Positions 43,540 through 54,799 of a stretch of DNA of 64,000 nt are shown piece after piece. Both the position numbers and the translations under genes were made by a program. Each line of letters begins with the position of its first letter. Position 1 is the first letter of the stretch. Origin of the DNA: Ectobius pallidus (taxonomy: Eukaryota; Arthropoda; Insecta; Blattodea; Ectobiidae); contig CAXKWD010000005.1 in the NCBI GenBank assembly GCA_964059195.1, positions 91,215,882 to 91,279,881 of the forward strand, read 5' to 3'. The notes beneath the pieces were generated by a model. That model saw only the letters and a program-made list of their open reading frames with translations, was not told where the DNA came from and did no database searches.

Positions 43540-44280
43540 ATTTTTATCCACCACAAGCATAATCTAAATTCTATATTTAACTTATCCGCACTCTCCTTAT
43601 TTATAATTTGAACAGCATAAAAATATGGTGGTGGATGTGGAAACTGCATTAACGGATTACGTAAAAATTTAATGAAATGAGAAACGACTTCAGATAATCG
43701 TGAGTGAATTGGAACTAGAGGAGATAGCATTAAGCATGTCAACAGTAGCCTGGTTTCAGCGTTCCAGCGATTCAACAAGGAAACATATTTCAGTAATGGT
43801 AATAAATAATTTAACAAAATAGGCCTATGGCAGATTATTAGGTGGGCTTCAGCCCCACGGGCCCATATAGGCCTAAGTTGGCGCCTAACGGAAGAAAATA
43901 TTCAGCAATTAATGTACTCTAATAGTGATATGTCTTCTATTTCATTACACTTCACATATGTTGCCATATTTCTTCTCTTTGCAGCAGGAAAGGTAGGAGC
44001 AGTCGTTTGTAGCTGAAACTGAGGTAACAAATAAAAATATCTGCTGAAAAAGGATCAACTGTGAATTCCTCTCCAAAGTTAATGCAAACACTACTTTCTT
44101 CCCAGGATCTCGAATCAGCACAGTGACTCTTCCAAGCTTATAGAATGCTTGTAATGCTTAGAAGAAATTCAGGTAATAACTTGATTTAAGGTTTAAAGGT
44201 CCACAAGCTAAAAAAAGAACCTGCACGGAACGAAGTTGTGCTTGCTGCAGCTTGCTCGTAGCCCATGCCTATAAGTTATA
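43540..44280. other. Spacer
   Basis: No supportable gene. A 96-codon minus-strand frame at 43527-43817 lacks motifs. The hairpin GTGGGCTTCAGCCCCAC at 43842 is noted. Confidence 0.4.
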
Positions 44281-44282
44281 AC

Positions 44283-44947
44283 CAGACCTGGGATTTTAAG
44301 CTCTAAAAAATTTCGTTTTAGGCGCCTAAAATAGGCTTTTAAAACAAGTAAATAGGCTTTTAAAAGAGAAAATAGGCACTTAAAATATGCTTTAAAAATG
44401 TGTAAAAGGACAGAAAATAGACTTCAAAATGCTACAATATGCTCTTAAACTATAACGTGATCTGTTTTTACTGTAAGAAACTTGGTATACCTATTCTTAA
44501 CAGAACTAATTTCAAAATTAATACATAATTAAAAATACATTGATCAAAAACAGTTTTGGTTTATATGAAAAATTGAGGCAGTATGTCCCTTCTTACTATA
44601 TACCTGCTACTTGTTTTGAGCGAATCCTCCCCCATCAGTCAGCATTCCTTTGGCGACAACTGTTTGGGAAAATCAAGTTTCTGTGAAAACCCCACCCTCT
44701 GCTGTTCAGCTCTTCATTCAAGGATGTCCATTAAATGATTGTAAAAGTTACAGAAGTTGGATTTTATTTTAAATGTACAAAATAGGCATTTTAGGCACTA
44801 AAATAGTAAAAATAGACTCCAAAGGTCAAAATAGGCATTTTAGGGCACTATAAAACTCTATACATCATGAAATGTCAACATATTTAAAAGTTTTCATGTT
44901 ATTTCATAAGGAACAAAATAGGCATTTGCCTTAAAATTCCAGGTCTA
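44283..44947. mobile_element. hAT-like non-autonomous element
   Basis: The ends CAGACCTGGGATTTTAAG and (reverse complement) TAGACCTGGAATTTTAAG enclose 665 bp rich in short AATAGGCATTTTAGGC/AAATAGGCTTTTAAAA units near both ends. The flanks GTTATAAC/GTAATCAT match only partly as an 8-bp duplication. A repetitive subterminal region with short ends fits hAT MITEs. Confidence 0.65.
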
Positions 44948-45003
44948 GTAATCATACATGAAAAACAAGGCAGCTTAAGCGAATAGAAAATATAACACCG
45001 GTA

Positions 45004-45181
45004 TATCTAAACTAAACTCCGTGACTCTACATCCCTGGAGGGACTAGACCTACCATCCGGCCGCTGTATCATCTACCATAGGCAGGATTGGGGGCATGTG
45101 GTCAGCAAGTAGCTCCGAGTAGGCACCGGGAATCGAACCCAGGCATGCGGATCCGTAGCTAACCAATAGCAGGTGGTCAAT
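45004..45181 (-). mobile_element. tRNA-derived SINE, family B, internally deleted
   Basis: Left part CTAAACTCCGTGACTCTACA and GCATGTGGTCAGCA, and right part GGCACCGGGAATCGAACCCA, GGCATGCGGATCCGTAGC and CAGGTGGTCA. About 120 bp of the body are missing relative to 22.9 kb. ACCGGTA flanks it (44997-45003, 45182-45188). Confidence 0.82.
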
Positions 45182-45189
45182 ACCGGTAG

Positions 45190-45750
45190 GCCTCTATCAG
45201 ATGTTACAATTTAACCGTGCTATTAGAGGCTTTAAAATATTTCAAAACGTCTGCAGTCACTCATATGAAGTTATTGAAACATATGCCTACAGAGATATTG
45301 CACTATCACGTGGTTGATGTAGCTTATATTTGTCTTGCCTCAAACCAAACGATTTGTTCTCTACAGTAATAACTAATATAATTAATTCATGTGGTGTATA
45401 CTGGTTCTTGAACTTTAAAAAATGTACCCTTCAATCATGACTAAAAGTCCAATGTAACCCTACTATAAAATTGTCCTAATGACATTATAAACGGTATTTA
45501 AAAAAATATTAAGGCAGTTTTCGTGGAGTAAAAATCAGAATATTGAAATGCACATCGAAAATAAGACATCATGAAACGATATGCATTATTATAATAAAAC
45601 GTGTTCGTAGGCTATCTATAAGGCCTACAAAATATTGTGACTGCATGACTTGACAAAGTTTTCTGATGTTTGGTTGTCAAGTTGAAACTTTCAACCAAAG
45701 GTTCATCTTTTAATTTAGCCTATTGAAGTACTTGTGTATATATTTTTTTG
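45190..45750. other. AT-rich spacer
   Basis: Nothing recognised. Confidence 0.5.
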
Positions 45751-45752
45751 TA

Positions 45753-46008
45753 CAGGTAGGGAAAAAAGCGGACCGACTCTGGTAGGGAAAAGAAAAGCGA
45801 ACCGACTCTTGTAGCTGATTTCAGAGCCTTGTTTCATAACAGACATATTTTCTAATGGGTTTCGAAATGGGCTAAGTCAACAGTAGACACTAGAACAAAT
45901 TTCTATTCATTCCCTGCTTACTTATCCTGTGATTGCCGCTAAGCATGCGCAGTGGCTCATATCGGCAACTTAGATATTTTAGTCGGTCCGCTTTTTTCCC
46001 CTTACCTG
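45753..46008. mobile_element. TA-flanked MITE with doubled left end
   Basis: The left end CAGGTAGGGAAAAAAGCGGA and right end (reverse complement) CAGGTAAGGGGAAAAAAGCG are flanked by TA at 45751-45752 and 46009-46010. The left terminal motif is tandemly repeated (GGTAGGGAAAAGAAAAGCGA, then ACCGACTCT again at about 45800). It is 256 bp and non-coding. Confidence 0.8.
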
Positions 46009-46014
46009 TACAGT

Positions 46015-47130
46015 ACATGGACGCCATGGATGAAAAACCGCTCTCCTATAGATACATTGTCAAAGATGTTTTCTTGAAACTAGATTTGAGGATTTCGTCA
46101 AAAGACAGTTCAGAAAGATCTTCTCTCTTTTTTAATGTGTCACTGAAAAAGAGTCTGGCAGACATGTCTTCCACTGCACTGCACTCGCAGTCTAAATTCA
46201 CTGAAAAACATTCACGAAAAGTCTTCATCCATAGTCAAGCAATGCACTTGAATGTCATTGATCACAGACGTTGTTTGACGTTTCGGATTTAAAGCTAGGA
46301 TGTAAAAGTATTCTTCAGATACCGGTACATATTTTCACTGGTACACCGGTATATATTTTCACCGGTACATATTTTCACTTTCACTCTTTTCATTTTTTCT
46401 TCTTCATATTGCTCTTGAAATCTGTTCGTGTTCCCTTTATCAATCGCGCCCGTACTCCTAGGAGTATTCTTATCACTGATTCAAAACATCTGAAGTAGAG
46501 AATCACAACTTTTCTGCGTTCCTAGGTACTTACGAAACATCCGCGTAGACTTGTGACTACCCAGTGAATGAAGCAGGCCGAAAGCAGTCTGTTCTAAAAG
46601 AGGTTAATAAATTGTTCTGGAGCTGTTTTCAAAAGATACTGAATCATTCAGCAAATTAATATTCTATAATGTCTCTCGCTTTCAAAACGTAAGCTTACTG
46701 GATCATTCGGTGACATTCTATAGTATTCAGCGAATACTGAAGAATGTTTTCTTGAACCGTTTTCTATGGGTATCGAACATGCATTCCAACGCCGAGCCTG
46801 GAAGTTTTGCTTCTGCTTTTCTAGCAGCGTGTAGGGCATGTGTAGGCATGCAGGCTTTCTTCTGAATTGCTCTTTACAATCAACTTTTCTGGCAGTATGT
46901 TGGGGCACGTATAGGCAGCGCAGTATTTTGACTTTGCAGCAGTCATTTGCTGGAATCGTGTCCAGCCACTCCCTCTAATACAAGAGCCATCATACATTAT
47001 TATAAGTTATAATAAACCTAGTAGCTGTTCCGTCCTACTCCGTGAGCAAGAAGCTGTCCTTCGTTAATGCAAAAACCAACCAACTCACTTCAAACACTAT
47101 AGTATGTAATGCAGAACACTAAAACATTAT
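46015..47130. other. Gene-poor stretch with short tandem repeats
   Basis: Open frames of 60-119 codons (for example 45933-46292) overlap the MITE end and have no domains. A small tandem repeat is at 46319-46381. No gene is supported. Confidence 0.45.
46319..46381. repeat. Short tandem repeat (ACCGGTACATATTTTCACTG units)
   Basis: Three adjacent, slightly varied units of roughly 20 bp, each CCGGTAYATATTTTCAC. Confidence 0.8.
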
Positions 47131-47135
47131 AATAT

Positions 47136-47137
<2 letters not shown>

Positions 47138-47227
<90 letters not shown>
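47138..47227. repeat. Compound (TC)n(TA)n microsatellite
   Basis: About 23 TC units pass directly into about 21 AT units. Confidence 0.95.
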
Positions 47228-47229
<2 letters not shown>

Positions 47230-47234
<5 letters not shown>

Positions 47235-47828
47235 GCACACATAAGGCTGCATTAAATGGAAATTTGGCATAAACATCTACAGACCACCTGAGAAAAGAGC
47301 TTTTATATAGGCCTAGGAGTTTGCCCTTGTTCTACATGATGATTTCATATTAAAATATAAAGAAAATATTGAAAATATTAAAAAATATAAAAAGTATAAA
47401 GAAATAATAAATTATTTTTATATATACTGTACAGATCTCAGGCGTCAACATTGAAAATAAAATTGCTCATGTCTCAAAAGCGTTTTTCTTTATTTTCTTC
47501 TTCAATCTCGGTTTCTCTTCAATTAAGTACATTTTTTCGATATAATTAGGTCCTGATGATACCGGCCAAATGATGGGAAATCTCCAAACTTAAATATTAT
47601 TATTAATAATGCAAAAGTAATTTGTACGTGGAGTAAATATTATGAACTGTAGTATCAGTAGTCGGAGAATAATTCTACAAGCTCTAGCAATCACAGATGG
47701 AATAGCAGTGGAAGTATTAGGCTAATACACGTAGTAGGGGGGGTTTTCGTACCTGCTGACTTAGGCATACTACAAAGTAGACTGCAAGTTCACGTATCAG
47801 AAGATTAACGTACAGTGCTTATATATAT
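47230..47828. other. AT-rich spacer
   Basis: Nothing recognised. Confidence 0.5.
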
Positions 47829-47832
47829 ATAT

Positions 47833-48130
47833 AAACCAAACTCCGTGGCGCTACATCCCAGAAGGGACAAGGCCTACCACCCGACCGCTGCGTCATCTGG
47901 GCAGGTCTGGGGACATGTGGTGAGCATGCCGACACCCACGGCCGTTATTGGTGGTTTCCATGACCGGAGCCACTACTTCTCTATCAAGTAGCTCCTCAAT
48001 TTCATCATGAGACTGAATGCACCCCGTTCCAGACCTCTCTACCTCAGAAAAATCCGAGGAGATACCGGAGATCGAACCCGGGCCGACGGATCTGTAGTCA
48101 GCAACGCTACCACAGGACCACGCAAGCGGT
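47833..48130 (-). mobile_element. tRNA-derived SINE, family B, near full length
   Basis: On minus it starts GACCGCTTGCGTGGTCCTGT and continues to box B GGCCCGGGTTCGATCTCC, the common TTTTTCTGAGGTAGAGAGG block, and the CGCCACGGAGTTTGG end. TATATATATA occurs on both sides, as target duplication or the microsatellite it entered. It sits directly next to a 104-bp repeat unit at 48144. Confidence 0.85.
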
Positions 48131-48143
48131 CATATATATATAT

Positions 48144-48247
48144 TCGGGGAATGTGCCTATTAAATTTATTTTTCACACGTTTACTCGCTAGAAAGCACAA
48201 ATTTGAAACACAAAATTATTAGCATTTTGTATAAACAATATAATATA
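48144..48247 (+). repeat. 104-bp direct repeat, copy 1
   Basis: From TCGGGGAATGTGCCTATT to GTATAAACAATATAATATA. It matches 48783-48886 with about six substitutions and no gaps, 639 bp apart. Confidence 0.9.
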
Positions 48248-48249
48248 TT

Positions 48250-48780
48250 TACATATGAAAGCATATATATTCTTCATATATGAATACAACAAAATAACAT
48301 GGGTATTAATTAGATGAACCGAGTCTCAAGTTTACAAGAAATACAAAGTTTACCTAAAATTGTAGTTCACATTTAGTTCATACAGAAAAGAAAGATTATG
48401 AATAACATACTTTGTTAAGTCAAGTAAATCATGTCAGGGCCCTACAAGAATACAATTATTAATGTTAAAGAATCGAAATTGCATAAAATAAGTTTATATG
48501 TACATTCAACAAAAAATTGTAATATTCACGCTAAAATAATGAACATAATCTATGGAAATTTAAAACTATGACAAGCCTTCAGAAGATAACATGGAAAATA
48601 GAAATAGAAAATAAAAAAACCGCTGGCTACTGTGCCATCACTGTAGGCTATACACAGATATAAAAGAAATCCTTCAGGACAAAATTCTGGCACACCGCGG
48701 ACCGTTTCAGGCTTAATTAGCAGAGTGCATCCATCTTTAAATAAGTATGACAAACAAACAAACAAATAATCTTTGGAAGA
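48250..48780. other. Spacer between the 104-bp repeats
   Basis: AT-rich; a 71-codon minus-strand frame at 48550-48765 has no recognisable motif. Confidence 0.45.
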
Positions 48781-48782
48781 GT

Positions 48783-48886
48783 TCGGGGAATGTGCCCATT
48801 AAATTTATTTTTCACACGTCTACTCCCCAGAAAGCTCAAATTTGAAAGACAAAATTATTAGCATTTTGTATAAACAATATAATATA
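48783..48886 (+). repeat. 104-bp direct repeat, copy 2
   Basis: Second copy of 48144-48247. Similarity stops at the same base on the left, and on the right where TAGGCCTA begins (48884). Confidence 0.9.
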
Positions 48887-48889
48887 GGC

Positions 48890-49225
48890 CTATTTACAAA
48901 CGAATAGGCCTTTCAGAAAATCAATCAAAATGGTATTTTCTCATGCTTTCGAATGCAGGCTTATTATTTACCTTCAAAATAAATGTTGTTCCACTTTTAC
49001 AATTGTTTAAGAAACTTCCTGTTCCATTCTGCCAATGGAAGTGGGTAGTCTATCCATAACATTGGCCTATGCAGTGCTAATAACGTGTGACTGAAGGATA
49101 GTGAATGACGATTGAATAGTAATGAGTAATGAGCAATAATTGTCGAAAATTATATACTTACCGGTAACAAAACATGTCTACAGGGTCTATCTTGTGTCAT
49201 AATGAGGATTTAAGAATTGTAAGAA
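48890..49225. other. Spacer
   Basis: Nothing recognised. Confidence 0.5.
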
Positions 49226-49227
49226 TT

Positions 49228-49712
49228 AACCTTAGGATATGTCCACCGCTGTGGCTCAGGGGATGCGTCCAGTCCTCTCACGCAGCGGGCCCGGGTTCGA
49301 TTCCTGGTCGGGACAAGTTACCTAGGTGAGGTTTTTTCCGGGGTTTTCCCTCACCTATGAGACAAATGTTAGGTAACTTTAGGCTCTTGTGGTCCCCGGA
49401 TATCATCTGGCCGTCATTATCATCTTCATCCTCATCCTCGCCTTGTTCTGAGTGAGTGTGTGTGTGAATGGTGTGTATCGTCCTATGTGTTCGTGTTGTC
49501 TCGGAGGTGGCCCCGGCATTGGGCTGATCACTCATCCGGGGAGGCCCTCCATGTCCTTGTCTGGTCAAAAAAGTATGTATGTGAACCAAAGGTAATCCCT
49601 CTCCCGACAGGTCGCGGCCCTGTAAGGCCCGGGCGGCTTGGGTCGCTTAAATCCTAAAAGGGAGAGGTAAAACCACGAAAAAGAAAGAAAGAAAGAAAAA
49701 CTTTAGGATATG
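49228..49712 (+). mobile_element. tRNA-derived SINE, family A, full length with target duplication
   Basis: The complete head TCCACCGCTGTGGCTCAGGG, GATGCGTCCAGTCCTCTCAC, and box B GGGTTCGATTCCTGG lead into the GGTTTTTTCCGGGGTTTTCC block. The body is close to the 32.4-kb copy, and the tail is (GAAA)n. AACCTTAGGATATG (49228-49241) and AACTTTAGGATATG (49699-49712) flank it, so the SINE is 49242-49698. It serves as the reference for the deleted 42.0-kb copy. Confidence 0.92.
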
Positions 49713-49719
49713 AGTAACG

Positions 49720-51618
49720 AAGCAAGCTCTATTACTGGTAATTTAAAATGTCTGGAATTGTAACATCCAGACTCTTTAAATTACTTATGTAAGCAGAGTG
49801 TATCCGTTACTCGATACTTTTTGGTGAACACTGCCTGTTTGTGGTAGTAGTTCTATTAGGTCTATTTGATCTGTATCCAGTGCTGGGTTATGCTGACGTT
49901 GAAAATTTGAATATTATTTATTTGTCTTTTGGTAAAGAAACTACATCTTCGGTCTCTCTGTTGGTACCTACTTCGTTTTGGGTTAAATGGTATCTTAGAT
50001 TATTTATTAATTTAAAATTGTCATATTGATCATTAATATGTCACATTAGTTCTTAATCAATAATGTTTCAACATAATCAATACCAAGTGCATACGGAAAG
50101 AAGGTACCAAGAAGTATACTATCTAGACGTTATGACATCGATATTATTATCAGTAAGGATCAAACCCGGCCGCACTCGATTGATTTTTTAGGACGTAAAA
50201 ATCCTGGGCACAGAGTCCTCCAGGAAAGACTATTAAACTGGAGGTCAGTGGCGTAGATATAGGCACGTAAAAGAACTCGAAGTCTAAACTAGAGCCTCCG
50301 GACAGAATTTCCCGGCCCTTTTACGTTCAAGGAATACCTTAGTTTCCTGCGAGGGTTGTATGTTGGGCTTACCACCTGTCCCTCTGCTAACTCTCGTAAA
50401 ATAAGCGTAAAAAACTTAGCCTAGGTACTGAAACCTCCAATTGGAGGTCCAATGCCACACCTTAGGGGTTACACGAAAATCAGTTACTTACATCTGAACC
50501 TTCTGTATCAAATTTAAGCTACTAACATAATGAAACATGCTAACTTTTTTTTAATCAGGTTTAAGCTTCGGTGATGTCACTTTAGTGTACATTTTTGTAA
50601 AGAAAGGTAGCATCAGTGGAGAACAATATTTTTTGATATATAAATAGAAATTATATATATATATATATATAATATAAATATAAAAATGTATAAATGTATG
50701 TAGAAAATAATATAAATAAATTTATGTAAATATGTAATTTTAAAAAATTACACATATTCAGCTAACATTTTTATTCGCCTACTTCTTGGCACTTAAATCT
50801 CTTTTGCCCGAAGGGTATGCGGAGGTCCTTTCTTTCAGTCGGTAGCTAAATCCTAAGCAGCCACGGCTTGTGATGCTATTACGTGAGACATGACGGAATG
50901 ATGAACCCTCTCTAAATAATCTTCTAAAAAAAAATTATAATAAACACTGGCATTCGATAGTCATATTGTCCGGAAGCCAGCAAGCGGAGAAATCTCTATC
51001 TCGATACATTATCTCAGTTGAGATAAGTTCCAATCGTCTTCTTAGATTACAACAAAATCGATTACAGTGAATGTATTTTACTTCCTTAATGCAGCTCATT
51101 CGATTTCATTTGGAGGAAATAGAAATCTAGTTAGGATGTCTGAGAGGCATTGTTTTCAATAAAACCAATTACTTTTTCCTATACTTACATGTTGATCAAC
51201 AAGCACGTCGAAATGTAATTCTCCCTATCAATGACTTTCTACTATACATAGTTATTTTTAAATAAACTAAGCATTAAATTTTCATCAGAAAATAATGCAT
51301 AATTTGTTCTAAAAGGTTAAAGATATTTACAAGCAAACTCTATCTATAGTAGTGTAATATGTAAGAGAACACACATGCATCCGTCTATTGCACAATAATT
51401 AGGGTGTTATATTAGTTGAAATTGGTAAATTTCAAATAAAATATGCACTGTCCCTCTTAATTTAGTATTCATTACTTTGTTAACAGTTTTGTACTCTTTA
51501 AATTTATGTTTCAATACATTACTGGAAACATGTATGTAACAGATTGTTTATTCAAAACATATGCTGTACCCTATATCATAATTCAAATGGAATTCTAATT
51601 AGCTAAACCATCTATAGT

Positions 51619-51654
<36 letters not shown>

Positions 51655-52000
51655 TATTCTGGAATACATTTTTCAAATAACTATGTCTGCAATCACTTTG
51701 TCGATACAGAAACACTGGTAGCCTACTTGTGTAACTTCACAACAAATCTGGTTAGAGGTTATAAATCTGCTAGTGTCACCCACTACTCATAGTTCAGATT
51801 TGGATCTCGATATTACCTGATTTCAGTAAATATCCTAGTGATTGGCATGAAGACTTCGTGTGGATTCTAGCCAGATAGTGTGTAGGGTAAGTTTTTGAAG
51901 TCATCAATTCATTCATTCGATGCCATCGTACTTCCATCAGCTTGTTGTAAAGTCACCGCACCGGTGAAGCATCAGGCTGTTTTTAAACTCACCGGTGTTT
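49720..52000. other. Gene-poor stretch with a GC-richer block
   Basis: At about 50160-50470 there is a GC-richer, repeat-like block (CCCGGCCGCACTCG, TCCAGGAAAGAC, GGAGGTCAGTGGCGTAGATA) whose class is not recognised. (TA)n tracts lie near 50652-50672 and 51623-51650. No gene. Confidence 0.45.
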
Positions 52001-52010
52001 GTGTGATGAG

Positions 52011-52984
52011 TAGGGCCCGGATTTTTATGTAATATCAAAGGGCGAAATATGTACATAAAAATGTAGTTAATATCAGGGAAATATGTAATAAAATATGTAA
52101 TAATCACAAAATATGTAGTTTAAATTTAATATTTTTAACGCATTAAATATACGAAAATGTTCACTCGAGCTTCTACATGCTACCTCTAAATTCTGACAGT
52201 GAGTGCAACTTATATGATTTACCAAATTATAGCCTAGTAAAAATGCTTCAGGTACTTAAGTTTGTGGAGAAATATGTATTGTAGCAAAGTATTTTGTCCT
52301 CGTACCCTGAAAACTCACTTTTTGAACCCGATTGCCCCATTTGAGTTAAGAGTATATTTTTAAAAGACACATGAATTTTATTATTTGTATGGAATGCACT
52401 ATACTAGATGCAACTGGAGCTATTTATAACAAGTCTACTTCATACACAAATTGATGCAGCATCTTCCTAGAAAACTCATTTGTATCGTGCAAATAACGGT
52501 ATTTTTGCTTACCTGAAATCTGACTGTAACCTTTCCTAATTAACTGGTTTCAATTTGTAGTGCAAAGACCAGCATACCTGGCTAGCCCAAGTTCTGAGAA
52601 ACGATAAGTGCTAATGTACCACCAGAACCACCGTATTTTGCATTTGTGTTGGAATTCACAAAGTTAGAAAAATTTATCCCTCCCTTTGGCTACTGAAATG
52701 TTTTCTTTGTAGAAGAAAATTAGATAATTATTTTATTAGTTACTGAAAAATAAAACAAAACTTAATATAATCTTATTTTTTATGATTTCTTAGATTTTAT
52801 GTACAAAAATGTTACATTCATTACATAATATGTAAAATATGTAATATTACTATGAATATGTAAAAATATGTAACATCAAACCCTACTATAATCATATCAA
52901 AAGCACAAATAGTCGACATTTCCATTTTTAGTAGTCTACAAGTAAGGGAATAGAATATGTAATTACATAAGAATCCGGACCCTA
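52011..52984. mobile_element. hAT-like non-autonomous element with perfect 8-bp duplication
   Basis: The ends TAGGGCCCGGATTTTTATGT and (reverse complement) TAGGGTCCGGATTCTTATGT are flanked by GTGATGAG on both sides (52003-52010, 52985-52992). Subterminal regions are packed with AAATATGTAATA-type repeats. It is 974 bp with no transposase frame. Its ends resemble the 21.9-kb element (TAGGGCYCGGA), so they are probably related families. Confidence 0.92.
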
Positions 52985-52994
52985 GTGATGAGAG

Positions 52995-54610
52995 TCATTG
53001 ATTGTCATCAGACTCATCGAACTTTATATATGCTGCTTCTTAGATGACAGTCATGGAGAAGCAGACAAGTGCCAAGGGATATAAATAAATGCACAATTGT
53101 GCGAATTTCTTAATTCATTCTTAAATAAATTTAGTTTAGTTTTGTGTGAAAACTATGAACTGCTCTTCATCAGAATATGAGTCCTATAAAAATGGAAATG
53201 ATAAGTTGATTTTGTTTTAAGACATGAAAATTAAAAATAATCACATATAAAATCTATTAATTAATGTTGGTTTCCAAGTATCTCGAAACTGACAGCACTT
53301 CAGGTTATCCATCGTTGGTCACTGACGTTAGGTACCGTATAAAATTTAATATAGATTTTAATGTACTGAAAACATGATTTATAAGAATAGCAGCACTAAG
53401 TTTTTAGTTCCTTGCCCATCATTCTTATAATTTTTACTTCTTGCAAATTCATGATAGAATAATTTTTATTATAGAACTAGAATACTGCCGCCGAAATAGA
53501 TCAACCTGTTTATAAAGTCACCGATGGATTTATAGATGGCTTTGAAAACGTGCCCTATACATCACACAGTATTATGATATTTTTTGTCAAAAGAAAGTTT
53601 TTATTTAGAAACTAGCTTAAACGAGAAATGGACAGAAACTTCAAGAAAAACAGTTTCAAAGTGCTGCATATTAATTATAGTGTATTAATGATCACAATAC
53701 AATTGTTTAGTTATTTTAAAAAAAGTATTGAGTTATAATGTGCGGAAGGACATGGAGCTGAGACGACTGTACATTGAACCCCTCCCGAACAAAATTAAAC
53801 CGTACGCCCATGGCTGTTGTACATGTACTGCGTCTCCAAAATGCAGCAATTTCATATATTTCACAAAAAATAAATTGTTCCTCTGACATAATTGTTTAGA
53901 TTATTATTTATTTTTCGGGTTATGTTTCATTTAACCAACATGTTAGACATTACATAATTACATTTTTTTTTCGGTGATGGACTATTACTACGGTATCATA
54001 ATTCTGAGCCTTCCTATAGTGAAGACAAGGAACCGAGTGGCAGCAGCAGTAGCTGATGAGTCCGGGATACGTGCCTAACCGTCCAGCGGATTGTTACCGC
54101 TACGTTACCACAGTAATAAGAATTAAAGTTAATCGACATTGAGGCAAATGAGTCCACAAAATAATACACTGGCAGTATGCAAGTTATTAAGTTTATTCAG
54201 AATTCCCCGGTGTAATAGCGCCGTTTATAATGGAGGTTCCAATGTACAGGATATAATCATATCAAATGGGGTGGTCTTGCGCTCTATTTTTTTGCACCCT
54301 CCTCTTGTCTCCGACCTGTACTTCTCGGTAAATAATGATAAAGGCTTCTGGAAACCCTCAATATGTTTTACAAAAAAAAATCTATATAATAATATATTGT
54401 ATAGAGTGGGAGTTAATATGGCGTTTTGAATCAGAAGGGTGGGTTTCTATTGTTAGAGTAGTTGGGGCATGATTAATTTTTCCAGGAGTCGAGATAGCAT
54501 CTATTCGTGTATTATACAGGATGACTTATTTTTAGAATGCTATAAATGACACACTGCTTATGAAAGTATGTGGTGCAGTGGTTCATTACGACCGCTGAAT
54601 GAAATTCTTG
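52995..54610. other. Gene-poor stretch
   Basis: A CAG-rich patch (GCAGCAGCAGTAGC) at about 54040. The 96-codon frame at 54139-54429 lacks motifs. Nothing else seen. Confidence 0.45.
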
Positions 54611-54612
54611 AT

Positions 54613-54795
54613 TTTACTCTCTCTGTCCCTAAAATTAGGTATTACGGGTAGAGAAGTATTGTGTCAGTGTCTGAAATTTGAAGTAAAGTTTTCAGCATAA
54701 ATACGTTTTGAAGTTCCCTCAATCTAGAAATACAATATTCAGAAATATATAATATTTGTGTGTCTGCGAAGACCATGGCTTGAGATCGAAATACG
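54613..54795 (+). repeat. Dispersed repeat family X, copy 3
   Basis: TTTTACTCTCTCTGTCCCTA, a GGTATTACGGGTAGAG block, then AGTATTGTGTCAGTG and TGAAGTTCCCTCAATC, with a TTTGTGTGTCTGCGA end, in the same order as copies 1 and 2. The most diverged of the three. Confidence 0.5.
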
Positions 54796-54799
54796 TTTC

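Noticed and set aside
45933..46292. 119-codon plus-strand frame
   Set aside because: Begins inside a MITE and runs into unrelated sequence; no motif, so a chance frame.
47138..47227. Compound TC/TA tract as a promoter or insulator element
   Set aside because: Ordinary compound microsatellite; no adjacent gene or core promoter motif.
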